Source of the DNA: Lustribacter sp965277075
Lineage (GTDB): Bacteria; Vulcanimicrobiota; Vulcanimicrobiia; Vulcanimicrobiales; Vulcanimicrobiaceae
Reading direction: 5' to 3'
NCBI GenBank assembly: GCA_965277075.1
Contig: OZ255707.1
Coordinates: forward strand, 1,984,001 to 2,048,000
Length of the DNA: 64,000 nt
Below the pieces are notes generated by a model. It had not been told where the DNA came from. It did no database searches and worked only from the letters and a program-made list of their open reading frames with translations. Below, in pieces: positions 1 to 10,459 of the stretch. A program made the position numbers and the translations under genes. How positions within the stretch are numbered: the first letter of the stretch is position 1; the number at the start of each line of letters is the position of its first letter.

Positions 1-789
1 GCGCGCGCGATCTGGTCGCTGCCCTTCTTCCTCGCTCTCGCCTGGTTTGCACGGCCGGACCGCTTGCCGCCGCGCGCCGACCGGTTGCGGCTAATCGCGA
101 CCGGCATTTGCTTCGGCCCGGGCGCGTGCGGCTTTCTCGCGCTCGCGGCGCAATACACGAGCGGCGCGCACGTCGTCATGCTGATGAGCCTCGCGCCCGC
201 GGTCACCGCGGCGCGCGGCGTCGCTCGTGCTCGGTCTCGCGGGCGCCCTGTTGCTCACGTTCACGCGTTCGGCAAGCGGCTCGAGCGTCACGGGCGACCT
301 GCTCGAACTCGTGCAAGTCGTCGCGTATTCGTTGATGTTCGTGTTCACGCGCGGGCTCGGTGCGCGATACTCGGCCTTCTTCGTCAGCGGCGCATACGGA
401 ACGATCGGCATGGCGCTGCTCGTGATCGTCGGTCTCGCGGCGGGACGCGTCGCGGTCTCAGCCGTGCAGCCGTTTCTCTCCGGGCCGAGCACGCTCTGGT
501 GGTTCTTCGGCGAGATCGTCGTCGGCTTGTCGATCTACGGCCAGACCGCGCAAGCCTACGCGCTGCGGACGCTCGGCGCCGGCATCACCAGCCTGCTGAG
601 TTCGTACGGCACGCTGTCGTCGGCTTGATCGGCGCGCTGCTCTTGCTGGGCGAACGGCTGACGCCGGCCGGCTACGCCGCTGCAGCGTTGCTCGCCCTCG
701 CGCTCGCGCTGGCGCTCACGCCGAGCGGCCTACACGACGGGGGTTCCGAGCCACTGCGGGTTGTTGATCGTACCGTCGAACTCGTGTGA
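1..789 (+). pseudogene. DMT/EamA-family transporter, 5' truncated and frame-disrupted
   Basis: This would be a drug/metabolite transporter of the inner membrane. Hydrophobic helices typical of EamA proteins are visible, ending in the family-like GERLTPAGY segment near 650-680. The reading is broken: frame 1 from the window edge to about 210, frame 2 from about 215 to the TGA at 626-628, then frame 1 again from about 612 to the TGA at 787-789. The two shifts cancel, so either the gene is decaying or the assembly carries two indels. The start lies outside the window. The last 60 bp overlap the end of the convergent reductase gene. The substrate cannot be told. Confidence 0.7.
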
Positions 790-1728
790 GGTCTTATAGC
801 GTTCCAAGGCACCGTCGCGCGCGGAGACGGAGCTTGCCGCCAGGATCGATGCGATGCGTTCGCCGGAGAGCGGACGGAACGAGGCGGCGGCCGTGACGGC
901 TTGATCGAGCGTTTGCGGCGAGTCGATGCCGGTGACGACGACGGCCACGTCTTGGGTCATGCTGTAGTGCAGCATGTCGACCGGGCTCACGACGTTCGCG
1001 TCGAGGATGTGGTGATCGCCGAACGTCTTCATCGCAAGCACCGCGGTATCGGTCCGTTTCGCGATCGGAATGATCAGCTGTGCAAAGCTCATGTAGTGCG
1101 CGTCCATGACGTTGACCGGCATCTGCACCGTATCGAAAACGAAATTATGTTTTGCGGCGGTTTCGAACATGTGCGCATGATATGCCGGATTCTTGTGGCC
1201 GGTGAAGCCGAGGAAGCGCACCTTGCCGGCCTTCTGGGCGGCCACCATCGCTTCGATCGCCCCACCCGGCGCAAAGACACGATCCGCATCGTCCGGCCGA
1301 ATATTCTCGTGAATTTGCCAGAGATCGACGTGATCCGTTTGCAAGCGGCGGAGCGAATCCTCGAGCTGACCGGTCGCGGTTTTCGCATCACGGCCGTCGG
1401 CTTTGGTCATCAAAAAAACGCGGTCGCGATACACGCCCTGCGCCAGCGCCTTGCCCATACGCATCTCGCTGCGGCCGTCGTTGTAATCCCAGCAGTTGTC
1501 GAAGAACGTAATGCCCAGATCGACGGCCCGATGCATGAGATCGCTCGCATCGCCGTCACTGAGCTTCGATGCGCCGATATGCGAACCGCCGAGCGCGACC
1601 ATCGAGACCATCTCGTTGGTCCGGCCGAGACGGCGCTTGGGAACCGGCTGGCTCGCTGCGTTCGCAACGGCCGGTGCAAACGACGCCAGCGCGGCCGCAC
1701 CGATGAACGTTCTTCGATCGATCGACAT
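730..1728 (-). CDS. Tat-exported aldo/keto reductase
   Basis: NAD(P)H-dependent aldo/keto reductase of 332 residues. The start is placed at the ATG at 1728 because it begins a twin-arginine signal (RRTFIG at residues 5-10, then a hydrophobic Ala-rich stretch ending near ANA), which suggests folded export by Tat; an upstream in-frame start would only add an untypical leader. The AKR tetrad is visible: Asp77, Tyr82 in DYNDG, Lys109 in MTKADG and His140 in LWQIH. The gene lies 16 bp after a small secreted-protein gene on the same strand, so the two are probably cotranscribed. The substrate is unknown; an exported AKR is uncommon because cofactor supply outside the cytoplasm is unclear. Confidence 0.87.
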   Translation of the reverse strand: MSIDRRTFIGAAALASFAPAVANAASQPVPKRRLGRTNEMVSMVALGGSHIGASKLSDGDASDLMHRAVDLGITFFDNCWDYNDGRSEMRMGKALAQGVYRDRVFLMTKADGRDAKTATGQLEDSLRRLQTDHVDLWQIHENIRPDDADRVFAPGGAIEAMVAAQKAGKVRFLGFTGHKNPAYHAHMFETAAKHNFVFDTVQMPVNVMDAHYMSFAQLIIPIAKRTDTAVLAMKTFGDHHILDANVVSPVDMLHYSMTQDVAVVVTGIDSPQTLDQAVTAAASFRPLSGERIASILAASSVSARDGALERYKTSHEFDGTINNPQWLGTPVV

Positions 1729-1744
1729 ACGATCCGGATACCCA

Positions 1745-2209
1745 TCAATACCGCCGAATCTCGACCGCGGCGCCGGTCCGAGCAACGAGCGTGTAGCCTT
1801 TGCCGTCGCGATACAACGCGGCTTCCGGCGGAACGCGCAAGCGGTCGCCGGCGCGCGTTATCCAGATGTCGTGCGCACGCACGACAACCGTACACGGACC
1901 GAAGGTGAGCGCGGTGCCCGCGGCGATACGTTCGCTCGCCGGCGGAATCTTTGCACGGAGCGCGTCGATCGGTCCACTGGCACGGGATTGCTCGTCGAAG
2001 CACGCGGGCAACGCGGAGAGCACCCACGGACCTTGCGCCGAAAAGACGCCGGGCGTCGAACGAGGTTCCGGCCGCGCCGGCGATTCGACCGTCGGCGTCC
2101 CGGTCGGCGCAGCGGAGATGCGAAGATCAGGGGGCGCGAGCCGGCGCGCGAAAACGATGCTGCCGATCACGACCACGATCAGCGTCGCGAGAAGGTAATA
2201 GCGCGTCAC
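1745..2209 (-). CDS. Hypothetical single-pass membrane or secreted protein
   Basis: A 154-residue protein that I do not recognise. The GTG at 2209 is chosen because it places a short charged N-terminus directly before a transmembrane or signal segment (about residues 4-20, LLATLIVVVIGSIVF). A Pro/Thr-rich linker follows, then a C-terminal region with two Cys and several beta-like stretches that probably lies outside the membrane. It precedes the Tat-exported aldo/keto reductase by 16 bp and is divergent from metY, so it may serve the same envelope process. No catalytic motif is visible. Confidence 0.6.
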   Translation of the reverse strand: MTRYYLLATLIVVVIGSIVFARRLAPPDLRISAAPTGTPTVESPARPEPRSTPGVFSAQGPWVLSALPACFDEQSRASGPIDALRAKIPPASERIAAGTALTFGPCTVVVRAHDIWITRAGDRLRVPPEAALYRDGKGYTLVARTGAAVEIRRY

Positions 2210-2253
2210 GGCACGACCGCTTTCTTGCGATAACGAACGATACCGGCCTGCGC

Positions 2254-2259
2254 AAGGAG
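2254..2259 (+). promoter_or_regulatory. Ribosome binding site of metY
   Basis: AAGGAG eight bases before the GTG at 2268. It fixes that GTG as the start of metY and makes in-frame alternatives unlikely. Confidence 0.75.
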
Positions 2260-2267
2260 TCTCACCC

Positions 2268-3548
<1,281 letters not shown>

Positions 3549-3553
3549 CAGCG

Positions 3554-4588
3554 TTGCTCGAAGCGCTCGTCGATCACGATGTCGAGCTCGGCGATGTTGT
3601 GCTGCACAACGGGGTCGTGCCGAACGTCGTGCAGCGCGTCACGATCTACGGCCGCCCGCGGGACGGCGGCGCGAACGTCGTCTTCGCACCGCATGCGCTG
3701 ACCGGATCGTCGCGGGTTGCCGACTGGTGGGCGGGACTGATCGGTTCCGATGCGCTCTTCGATCCCGACCGTTGGTGTATCGTCGGGATCAATGTGCTCG
3801 GCGGATGCTACGGCTCGACCGGGCCGCCGTCGCAGGCGGCCGACGGGCGCCCGTGGGGGCCGCGCTTCCCGGTCGTCACCGTCGAAGACATGGTCGACGT
3901 GCAGCGCCGCGCGTTGTTGGTGCTCGGTATCGAGCGGCTCGGCGTCGTCATCGGCGGTTCGCTCGGTGGTTTTCAGGCGCTGTCTTGGGCACGACGATTC
4001 GGCGATTCGGTCGCCGACGCGATCGTCGTCGGTTCGCACGATCATTTGCGCGCGCAAGCGATCGCGCAGAACGGTCTCGCGCGCGATGCGATCGCGCTCG
4101 ATCCGGTCTTTTGCGGCGGCTGGTATGAAGAGCAGCCCGTCGCGGGACTGACGCTGGCCCGCGGTATCGCGATGCTGACGTATAAGAGCGAACGTCTCTT
4201 CGAATCGCGCTTCGCCAACCGTCCCGATCGTGACGGCGGCAACCCCGCGCGCGCGCTGACCGATCGATTCGACGTCGAGGGCTACCTCGCGTATCAAGGT
4301 GCGCTCTTCGCCGAGCGAATGGACGCGAACACCTATCGCACGCTGACCCGCGCCATGGACCTCTTCGATCTGCGTCACGACGTCGCGCCGCCGCGATCGA
4401 CGCGCCTCACGTTCGTCGGCATCACGGGCGACCAACTCTATTTCCCCGAACATGTGCGCGGCGCCGCCGAACGCTGGGCCAACGGCGGCTGGAACGCGAC
4501 GTTCCGATTATTGACCAGCGATCACGGCCACGACGCGTTCCTTGCGGAAACGTCACGTCTCGGAGCGCTCCTCGCCGATCTTTTCTAG
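3554..4588 (+). CDS. metX: Homoserine O-acetyltransferase
   Basis: Alpha/beta-hydrolase-fold acyltransferase that activates homoserine with acetyl-CoA for the adjacent MetY. The family core is clear: HALTGS near residues 47-52, NVLGGCYGSTGP near 80-91, the nucleophile Ser136 in GGSLGG, a C-terminal Asp in GITGDQLYFP and a His in SDHGHDAF. The start is uncertain: the frame is open far into metY, but TTG at 3554 is the first start after the metY stop and gives about 344 residues with a normal N-terminus. No strong binding site precedes it, so translational coupling to metY is likely. Its TAG overlaps the stop codon of the convergent GH130 gene. Confidence 0.9.
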   Translation: MLEALVDHDVELGDVVLHNGVVPNVVQRVTIYGRPRDGGANVVFAPHALTGSSRVADWWAGLIGSDALFDPDRWCIVGINVLGGCYGSTGPPSQAADGRPWGPRFPVVTVEDMVDVQRRALLVLGIERLGVVIGGSLGGFQALSWARRFGDSVADAIVVGSHDHLRAQAIAQNGLARDAIALDPVFCGGWYEEQPVAGLTLARGIAMLTYKSERLFESRFANRPDRDGGNPARALTDRFDVEGYLAYQGALFAERMDANTYRTLTRAMDLFDLRHDVAPPRSTRLTFVGITGDQLYFPEHVRGAAERWANGGWNATFRLLTSDHGHDAFLAETSRLGALLADLF

Positions 4589-5682
4589 GCGGCGTCCTCG
4601 TCGTCGTCGGCGGCGACTGCGGCAGCCGGCGCGAGCTCCATTCGTGCGCGCGCAATCTTTGCGTCGGCAGCACCGTAATAGATGTCGAACACGCGATCAC
4701 CGACGACATCGATGCCGGTCGGAAAGACGACGTTGTTGACGACGCCGTGCAGCTCGTGCGGATCCTCCGGGGTGAGAACCGGCGAATGCGAACGATAGCG
4801 CACGATGTGCGGCTGATCGACATCGTGGACGACGATGCCGGCGCTATACGTCATCGCATAACGCCCGTCCACCTCAACCGCGTCGACGGCGTGGTAGAGG
4901 GAGAACCAGCCTTCGGCGATGCGCACCGGCGGCGTACCGCCGCCGGTTTTGACTCGGCCCCACGCGCCGTCGGGCGCGAGCACGATCGTGCTCTCCGTCG
5001 GCCGCAAGAGGTTCGCTATATCCGCGCGCACGCTTTCGAGCGGCACATATGCGATGCACGTCGACTCGCGCTCGTACGGCGGCATCTCGAGCAGCATCGG
5101 GATCGCCGCATGGCCGTTGAGCGTCGAGAGCCGCTTCATCGGACGGTGATAGAACGCGAGCGAGAGCGCCCCCGACGGCGAATATACCGGCTCGGGGAAA
5201 AACGCTCCGTCCTTGTCATCGCCGCTGGGGAGCCCGTAGCCGGCAAAGTCCACCGGACCGAGCCGTTCCCACGTATAGGCATCGCTCGATAGCGCGATGA
5301 TGACGCGCGGGCCCTCCGGACCGAAACCGGTATACGCCATAACGAACCGGTCGAGTAGCGGTACGAAGGTGACGCGCGGATCTTCGCAGCCCATCCCGCC
5401 CGGTATCGAACGCCGCTCGTATGGCGCGGCGGGCTCGAGCGCGTAGCCGAGCCGTTCGAACGACACGCGGTCGCCGTCGCGCTGGGCGCGCGTCAGCCCG
5501 ACGCGCGAAACGTTCCCGGCCGCGACGTAGCGCGGATACATGAGCAATTCGCCGGAGCGCGCCCGTACGCACGCCGGGTTGAGTACGCCCTCGACCTCGT
5601 CCGGGTCGCCGTCGGGTTCCAAAACGATGCCCTTGCGCTGCACCGTCGCCTCGAATCGCGCCAGCGCGCTTGTCATTGTCAT
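4585..5682 (-). CDS. Glycoside hydrolase family 130 protein (mannoside phosphorylase-like)
   Basis: A five-bladed propeller enzyme of family GH130, whose members phosphorolyse or hydrolyse beta-mannosides. Evidence is the GGMGCEDPRVT motif, which carries the family catalytic Asp region, the repeated short Asp/Gly turns and the C-terminal YYGAADAKIA segment. The ATG at 5682 gives 365 residues; a second ATG at 5676 is equally possible. No signal peptide, so it is cytoplasmic. It follows the PrcB-like lipoprotein gene by 46 bp. The exact mannoside cannot be read from sequence, and no mannan importer lies nearby. The stop codon overlaps that of metX on the other strand. Confidence 0.83.
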   Translation of the reverse strand: MTMTSALARFEATVQRKGIVLEPDGDPDEVEGVLNPACVRARSGELLMYPRYVAAGNVSRVGLTRAQRDGDRVSFERLGYALEPAAPYERRSIPGGMGCEDPRVTFVPLLDRFVMAYTGFGPEGPRVIIALSSDAYTWERLGPVDFAGYGLPSGDDKDGAFFPEPVYSPSGALSLAFYHRPMKRLSTLNGHAAIPMLLEMPPYERESTCIAYVPLESVRADIANLLRPTESTIVLAPDGAWGRVKTGGGTPPVRIAEGWFSLYHAVDAVEVDGRYAMTYSAGIVVHDVDQPHIVRYRSHSPVLTPEDPHELHGVVNNVVFPTGIDVVGDRVFDIYYGAADAKIARARMELAPAAAVAADDDEDAA

Positions 5683-5728
5683 CCCAATTCTTTGTCTGAC
5701 GCCGTCAGGCATGCAGATGTCACGGCCT

Positions 5729-6160
5729 TTAATGCAGGGTCGTGGCGGCGATCGGCTCTCCGGACGGCGTCACCACGTCGACGTTCGAGCCCGTTCGATA
5801 CGCAACGTTCGGAACGAGCCACATCGTATACGTTCGGTACGACGGTGCCGGTTCTCCACCGTCGATCGGCGGACGTTCGAACGCGACGATACGGACGCGG
5901 TCGGCATTCGCACGAATCGACTCGATCAATTGAACGTACCCCGTTTCTCTGTGCGGCCCCATGAGCAGCACGACGACGAACTCGTGACGGAAGTCCGCCG
6001 CGTACGGCAATCCGAGCGCGTCGGTGCCCTTCTTATCGCGGATGACGAGCACTTGGTTCGGTCCGGTGACGGACGTGGTTCCGCTCCGGACCTGATTTAC
6101 GCGAACCTCGCGGCAGCCCGCCAATGCGAGCGCGACGAGCAGCAACAACAGGCGCCGCAT
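5729..6160 (-). CDS. PrcB-like lipoprotein
   Basis: A 143-residue predicted lipoprotein. The N-terminus MRRLLLLLVALALAGC is a type II signal with lipobox LALAGC, so Cys16 would be lipidated. The mature part (about 55-125) has the beta-rich pattern of the PrcB C-terminal domain: a VVVLLMG strand, a TGYVQLIESI segment, and a paired VRIVAFERPP and TYTMWLVP region. PrcB-like proteins are known as accessory subunits of a bacterial surface protease complex, but no protease gene is adjacent. The assignment is therefore by fold pattern only. It is divergent from ctaA and lies upstream of the GH130 gene. Confidence 0.6.
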   Translation of the reverse strand: MRRLLLLLVALALAGCREVRVNQVRSGTTSVTGPNQVLVIRDKKGTDALGLPYAADFRHEFVVVLLMGPHRETGYVQLIESIRANADRVRIVAFERPPIDGGEPAPSYRTYTMWLVPNVAYRTGSNVDVVTPSGEPIAATTLH

Positions 6161-6223
6161 CGGTCTGCGGACTTCAACGCCACGTGCGAGGGAACCCGGC
6201 CGGGAGACGGAAGGCGCTCACGT

Positions 6224-7195
6224 ATGTCGTTGTGGCGAATCGCGCCGAGGGGTACCCTCGAGGAGATGTTTCGCGCGTTCTCGCTCGCGGCCGCTGCTGC
6301 GGCGATCGTCCTCGCTGTCCTCGGGAGCTGGATTCGGATCAACGGCGCCGGGATGACATGTCCGGACTGGCCATTGTGTCATGGTGCGGTCGTTCCCGTG
6401 CTCGACGGCGGTGTCGTCCTCGAATGGTCGCACCGGATGGTCGCGGCCCTCGAAGGCGTCCTCTTGCTCGGCGCCATCGTCACGGGTTGGCGCGCTCGGC
6501 GCGAGATCGCCGGCGTGACGCCGATCTTGTTTGCGCTTGCGGCGATCTTCGTCGTGCAGGTGGCCCTCGGCGCCGCGACCGTCGCCGTATCAAACAGTCC
6601 GTGGTCCGTCGTGCTCCACTGGGGCACGGCGATGCTGTTGCTCGCCGCGCTCACCGCGCTCGCGCTCGTGGCGGTCGTGCGTCCGAAGCCGAGCGGTTCC
6701 GTCGCGCAAAGCGGCCTCTACCGGCTACTTGCCGGGTGCGCGTTCCTCGCGTTCGTCGCGATGTGCGCCGGCGCGTACGTCAGCTCGAGCGGCGCCGGGC
6801 TCGCATGTGCGACCCTCCCCGCCTGCGACGGCTCGTGGAGCGGCGCGTCGCCGGCCGAAAACGCGCAGATGACGCATCGGCTTTTGGTGGGAGTCTTCTT
6901 CGTTGCGGCCACGGTTGCCGCGTACTGGGCGGCGTTCGGCACGACGCAGCGGGTGCGGGCGGCCGTCCTCGGCGCCTACGCGCTCATCGTTTTGCAGATC
7001 GCGCTCGGTTTGGCCAACGTCGCGTGGCAATTGCCGCTCGGCTTGCGCGAAGCGCATGCGGCGAACGCGGCGTTGACGTTCGTTGCGTTCGTGTGTGCGA
7101 TCGTGTTCGCGTCGATCGACGGGACGGTACGCGTCGCCGCGACGCAGCGCGAAGCGGTCGCTCCGCCGGCCGGAACGCCGGCGCGCGCAGGATGA
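6224..7195 (+). CDS. ctaA: Heme A synthase
   Basis: Membrane oxygenase that converts heme O to heme A for aa3-type oxidases; the oxidase itself is encoded at 14.9-18.4 kb. The 323-residue protein has about eight hydrophobic helices in two similar halves. Conserved histidines occur in WSHRM, LHWGT, THRLL and EAHAAN, and paired cysteines in CPDWPLCHG and CATLPACDG, the loop arrangement of Bacillus-type CtaA. ATG 6224 is preferred because GGAAGG lies upstream; ATG 6266 is an alternative that still keeps the first helix. The gene overlaps ctaB by 4 bp (ATGA) and leads a four-gene run. Confidence 0.92.
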   Translation: MSLWRIAPRGTLEEMFRAFSLAAAAAAIVLAVLGSWIRINGAGMTCPDWPLCHGAVVPVLDGGVVLEWSHRMVAALEGVLLLGAIVTGWRARREIAGVTPILFALAAIFVVQVALGAATVAVSNSPWSVVLHWGTAMLLLAALTALALVAVVRPKPSGSVAQSGLYRLLAGCAFLAFVAMCAGAYVSSSGAGLACATLPACDGSWSGASPAENAQMTHRLLVGVFFVAATVAAYWAAFGTTQRVRAAVLGAYALIVLQIALGLANVAWQLPLGLREAHAANAALTFVAFVCAIVFASIDGTVRVAATQREAVAPPAGTPARAG

Positions 7196-8112
7196 GTTCG
7201 ACGCTCTCGCGCCTCGACGGGGCGGCGCTGCCGCGCCACGCGCCCGGCTGGCGCGCGACGCTCGGTGATTATTACGAGTTGACGAAGCCGCGCATCATCA
7301 TGCTGCTGCTGGTCACGACGCTCGCCGCGATGATCATGGCCGCGCGCGGTGTTCCGCCGCTGTTGACGACGTTGTGGACGCTGCTCGGAGGCGCGCTCGC
7401 CGCAGCATCCGCCGGTGCGTTCAACTGCGTGTACGACGCGGACATCGATGCGAAGATGAAGCGCACGATGTCTCGGCCCGTTCCGCGCGGTACGATCTCG
7501 CCCAACGCGGCGCTGATGTTCGCGATGCTGACCGGCGCGCTCGCATTCCTCATCCTGAATTATTTGGTCAACCCGCTCGCCGCATGGCTGTCGCTGGCCG
7601 GTAATGCGTACTACGTCTTCGTATACACGATGTGGCTCAAGCGCTCGACCTCGCAAAATATCGTGATCGGCGGCCTCGCCGGCTCGATTCCGCCACTTGT
7701 CGGATGGGCCGCCGTAACGGGGACGATCGGCGCTCCGGCGATCGCGCTCTTCGCGCTGGTGTTCTTGTGGACACCGCCGCACTTCTGGGCGCTCGCGTTG
7801 ATGACCGACATCGATTACGACAAAGCGGGCATTCCGATGATGCCGAACGTGCACGGAATCACGCGCACGAAACGCGAGATTTTGGCGTACACGATCGCGC
7901 TCTTCGTGTTCTGCATTGCACTCGTTGCGTTGCACGTGATGGGGCCGGTCTTTCTCGTCGCAGCGTTGCTGTTCAACGCGCGCTTTCTCTACGATGCGAT
8001 CATGCTCGTGCGTGACGAAACCAAACGATACGCCCGCCGCATGTTCAAATACTCGCTCCTGTATTTAGCCGCGATGTGCCTGTTCATGGTCGTCGACCGC
8101 ATCGCGTTCTAA
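7192..8112 (+). CDS. ctaB: Protoheme IX farnesyltransferase (heme O synthase)
   Basis: UbiA-superfamily prenyltransferase that farnesylates protoheme, giving heme O, the substrate of CtaA. The 306 residues start with YYELTKPRI (about 23-31), then the first Asp-rich motif NCVYDADIDAKMKRT and a later region with TDIDYDKAGIPMMP, as expected for CtaB. About nine membrane helices are seen. The ATG overlaps the ctaA stop, and the stop TAA shares one base with the next ATG, so the three genes are tightly coupled. Confidence 0.94.
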   Translation: MSSTLSRLDGAALPRHAPGWRATLGDYYELTKPRIIMLLLVTTLAAMIMAARGVPPLLTTLWTLLGGALAAASAGAFNCVYDADIDAKMKRTMSRPVPRGTISPNAALMFAMLTGALAFLILNYLVNPLAAWLSLAGNAYYVFVYTMWLKRSTSQNIVIGGLAGSIPPLVGWAAVTGTIGAPAIALFALVFLWTPPHFWALALMTDIDYDKAGIPMMPNVHGITRTKREILAYTIALFVFCIALVALHVMGPVFLVAALLFNARFLYDAIMLVRDETKRYARRMFKYSLLYLAAMCLFMVVDRIAF

Positions 8113-9515
8113 TGGCTGCCTCCGTTACGCCGACGCAAACCGTCGCCGGTCACACGCTCGACCGGTCGACGGTACCATTGCTGCTGACGCTGGGCTTAGG
8201 CGTCTTTGCCGGGGCGCTCGATCTCGGCGTGCTTTCGCCGGCGCTGCCGGCGCTTGGTATCGCCTTCGGGGCCGGCGCACGCGACCTACCGTGGATTTTC
8301 ACGCTGTATCTGCTGGCGAACGTCGTGAGCATCCCGATCATGACGAAACTCGCCGACCGCAACGGGCGGCAGCCGATCTACATCGCGTGCGTCGCGATCT
8401 TTGCGGTCGGTTCGGCGCTCGCAATCGCGTCGCCGACGTGGCCCGTCTTCCTCGCGGCGCGCGCGCTGCAGGCTTTCGGGGCGGGCGGCATCTTCCCGGT
8501 CGCGACGGCGGCGATCGCCGACCGGATTCCGCAAGAACGCCGCGGCGCCGCGTTGGGGCTCGTCGCCGCAACGTGGGGTCTCGCTGCGATCATCGGCCCG
8601 ATGGTCGGCGGGGTGCTCACGCATTTTCTTTCCTGGCACTGGATTTTTGCGGCAAACATTCCGCTCGCGATCGTCGTCATCGTGCTCGCTCGAAAGACGC
8701 TGCCGACGACGGTCGCAAACGTGCGCGGGCCGCTCGACGTTCCCGGCATCGCCCTGCTCGCGGGGGGCTTGCTGTGCGTGATGCTCGGCTTGACGCGCTA
8801 CGATATCACGGGCGCAACGAGCAATTTTCGCGCGCGCGAATGGCTGGTCGGCGGCATCGTCGCGCTGATCGTGTTCGCCTTCGTCGAACGGCGCGCGAAG
8901 GAACCGGTCATTCCGCCGCGCTTCTTCGCCGACTCGCAACTGACGATCGTCTACGGACTCGAAATTCTGATCGGCATCCTCGAGGGGTCGCTCTTCTTCA
9001 TTCCGGCCTCACTCGTCGCTGCACAGCACCTCAGTTACGCGGCGGCCGGTGCGATCGCTGCGATCGGTGCGATCATGTTCGTCGCAATCATACCGGGCGC
9101 CGGACGCGCGCTCGACGCCGTCGGCAGCCGCATCGTGCTGGCCGTCGGAAGCGTGCTGACCGCAGCGGGACTCGCGCTCTTCGCGTTCGGCGTCGAGGAC
9201 ATCTGGCTTGCGATCGCAGCGATGGTGGTCGCGGGAAGCGGATTCGGCGCGCTACTCGGCGCGCCGACGCGCTACGTCGTCACGAACCGGGCCGGGTCGC
9301 AGCAGCGCTCGGCGGCCGTCGGGTTGTTGTCGGTGTGCTTGATCCTCGGCCAGATCTTGGGCGGTTCGCTGGCCGGCGGCGTCATCGGTTCGCATCCGGG
9401 TGTCGAAGGGTATCGCGCCGCATACATTTGGTTCGCCGCCATCGCGGTCATCGCCGTCGCCGTCACGTTCGCGCTGCATTCGAAGGATCGCGAACGCGCC
9501 GAAGCGCGGAGTTGA
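8112..9515 (+). CDS. MFS transporter, DHA2/EmrB-like
   Basis: Major facilitator of 467 residues with roughly 13-14 hydrophobic helices. Features are an early LADRNGRQPIY loop between helices 2 and 3 (motif A type) and a helix 5 Gly-rich stretch near AATWGLAAIIGPMVGGVLTHFL, typical of drug:proton antiporters. The ATG at 8112 shares a base with the ctaB stop codon. The link to heme synthesis is positional only, and the substrate is unknown. A GTG-initiated PhzF gene follows after one base. Confidence 0.85.
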   Translation: MAASVTPTQTVAGHTLDRSTVPLLLTLGLGVFAGALDLGVLSPALPALGIAFGAGARDLPWIFTLYLLANVVSIPIMTKLADRNGRQPIYIACVAIFAVGSALAIASPTWPVFLAARALQAFGAGGIFPVATAAIADRIPQERRGAALGLVAATWGLAAIIGPMVGGVLTHFLSWHWIFAANIPLAIVVIVLARKTLPTTVANVRGPLDVPGIALLAGGLLCVMLGLTRYDITGATSNFRAREWLVGGIVALIVFAFVERRAKEPVIPPRFFADSQLTIVYGLEILIGILEGSLFFIPASLVAAQHLSYAAAGAIAAIGAIMFVAIIPGAGRALDAVGSRIVLAVGSVLTAAGLALFAFGVEDIWLAIAAMVVAGSGFGALLGAPTRYVVTNRAGSQQRSAAVGLLSVCLILGQILGGSLAGGVIGSHPGVEGYRAAYIWFAAIAVIAVAVTFALHSKDRERAEARS

Positions 9516-9516
9516 C

Positions 9517-10416
9517 GTGACGGCGTACCGTTACCGTACCGTCGATGTTTTCACGACCGTCGCGCTCGAGGGCAACCCGCTTGCCGTCTTCACGGATGCG
9601 GCCGGATTGGAGCCGGCGACGATGCAACGCGTCGCACGCGAGCTGAATCTCAGCGAGACCACGTTCGTCACGCCGGCGACAACGGACGCAACGGCGCGTG
9701 TGCGCATCTTCACGCCGGCTGCAGAACTTCCGTTTGCCGGTCATCCAACGCTCGGTACGGCATTCGTATTGCGTGACGAGGGCCGCGCCGGCGATGCGCT
9801 CGTGCTCGAAGAGAACATCGGCGACGTTCGGGTACGCGTCACACACGACGGCGGGCAAACGCTATTCTGGCTGACATCACCCGCGATCAGTTTCGGCGAG
9901 CGGGTCGACCGCGCGGTCGTCGCGGCTGCGCTCGGCGTTGCAGAAAACGATCTCCTGCCCGATGGTCTGCCGGAGTTCGCGACGGCCGGTCCGACATTTC
10001 TCTACGTTGCGTTGCGTCATCGCGGAGCGGTCGACCGCTGCAGCTTCGATGCGCGCCGGTTGCACATGGCGCTGCCGCATTTGCCGCCCATGCAGATCTT
10101 TGTTTTTGCACCGCTCGCGGAGAGCGACGACGAACCCGGCGACACGTTTGCCGTCTACTCCCGCATGTTCGCCGAGGAGTTCGGAATCGTCGAAGACCCG
10201 GCAACCGGCTCCGCGACGGGTCCGCTCGCCGCGTATTTGATTCGCCACGGTTTCGTACCGCGCGAAAACGGTCTACGCATCGTAAGCGAACAGGGCACGA
10301 AAATGGGCCGGCGCAGTTTGCTGCACGTCCTGGTGCACGTCGACGGCGACGCGCTCGCCTTCGAAGTCGGCGGTTCGGTCGTCCCGATCGGCGAGGGGAC
10401 GTTGACGCTTCCTTAG
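9517..10416 (+). CDS. PhzF-family isomerase
   Basis: PhzF/DapF-fold protein of 299 residues. Visible marks are VDVFT.. ALEGNPLAVF at the N-terminus, the catalytic Glu in NLSETTFV, the RIFTPAAELPFAGHPTLGTA segment of the first domain, and the EDPATGSATGPLAAYL motif of the second. PhzF itself isomerises a phenazine precursor, but most family members, including this one, are uncharacterised and no phenazine genes are near. The GTG at 9517 is preceded by GGAG at 9508-9511. It ends the ctaA-ctaB-MFS run. Confidence 0.88.
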   Translation: MTAYRYRTVDVFTTVALEGNPLAVFTDAAGLEPATMQRVARELNLSETTFVTPATTDATARVRIFTPAAELPFAGHPTLGTAFVLRDEGRAGDALVLEENIGDVRVRVTHDGGQTLFWLTSPAISFGERVDRAVVAAALGVAENDLLPDGLPEFATAGPTFLYVALRHRGAVDRCSFDARRLHMALPHLPPMQIFVFAPLAESDDEPGDTFAVYSRMFAEEFGIVEDPATGSATGPLAAYLIRHGFVPRENGLRIVSEQGTKMGRRSLLHVLVHVDGDALAFEVGGSVVPIGEGTLTLP

Positions 10417-10459
10417 CACGCTACGGCTACGGGACTCCATGCGAAAGAGCGGCGTGGCG

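Noticed and set aside
2210..2267. SAM-responsive riboswitch before metY
   Set aside because: The gap is only 58 bp and no stem or expression-platform pattern could be found.
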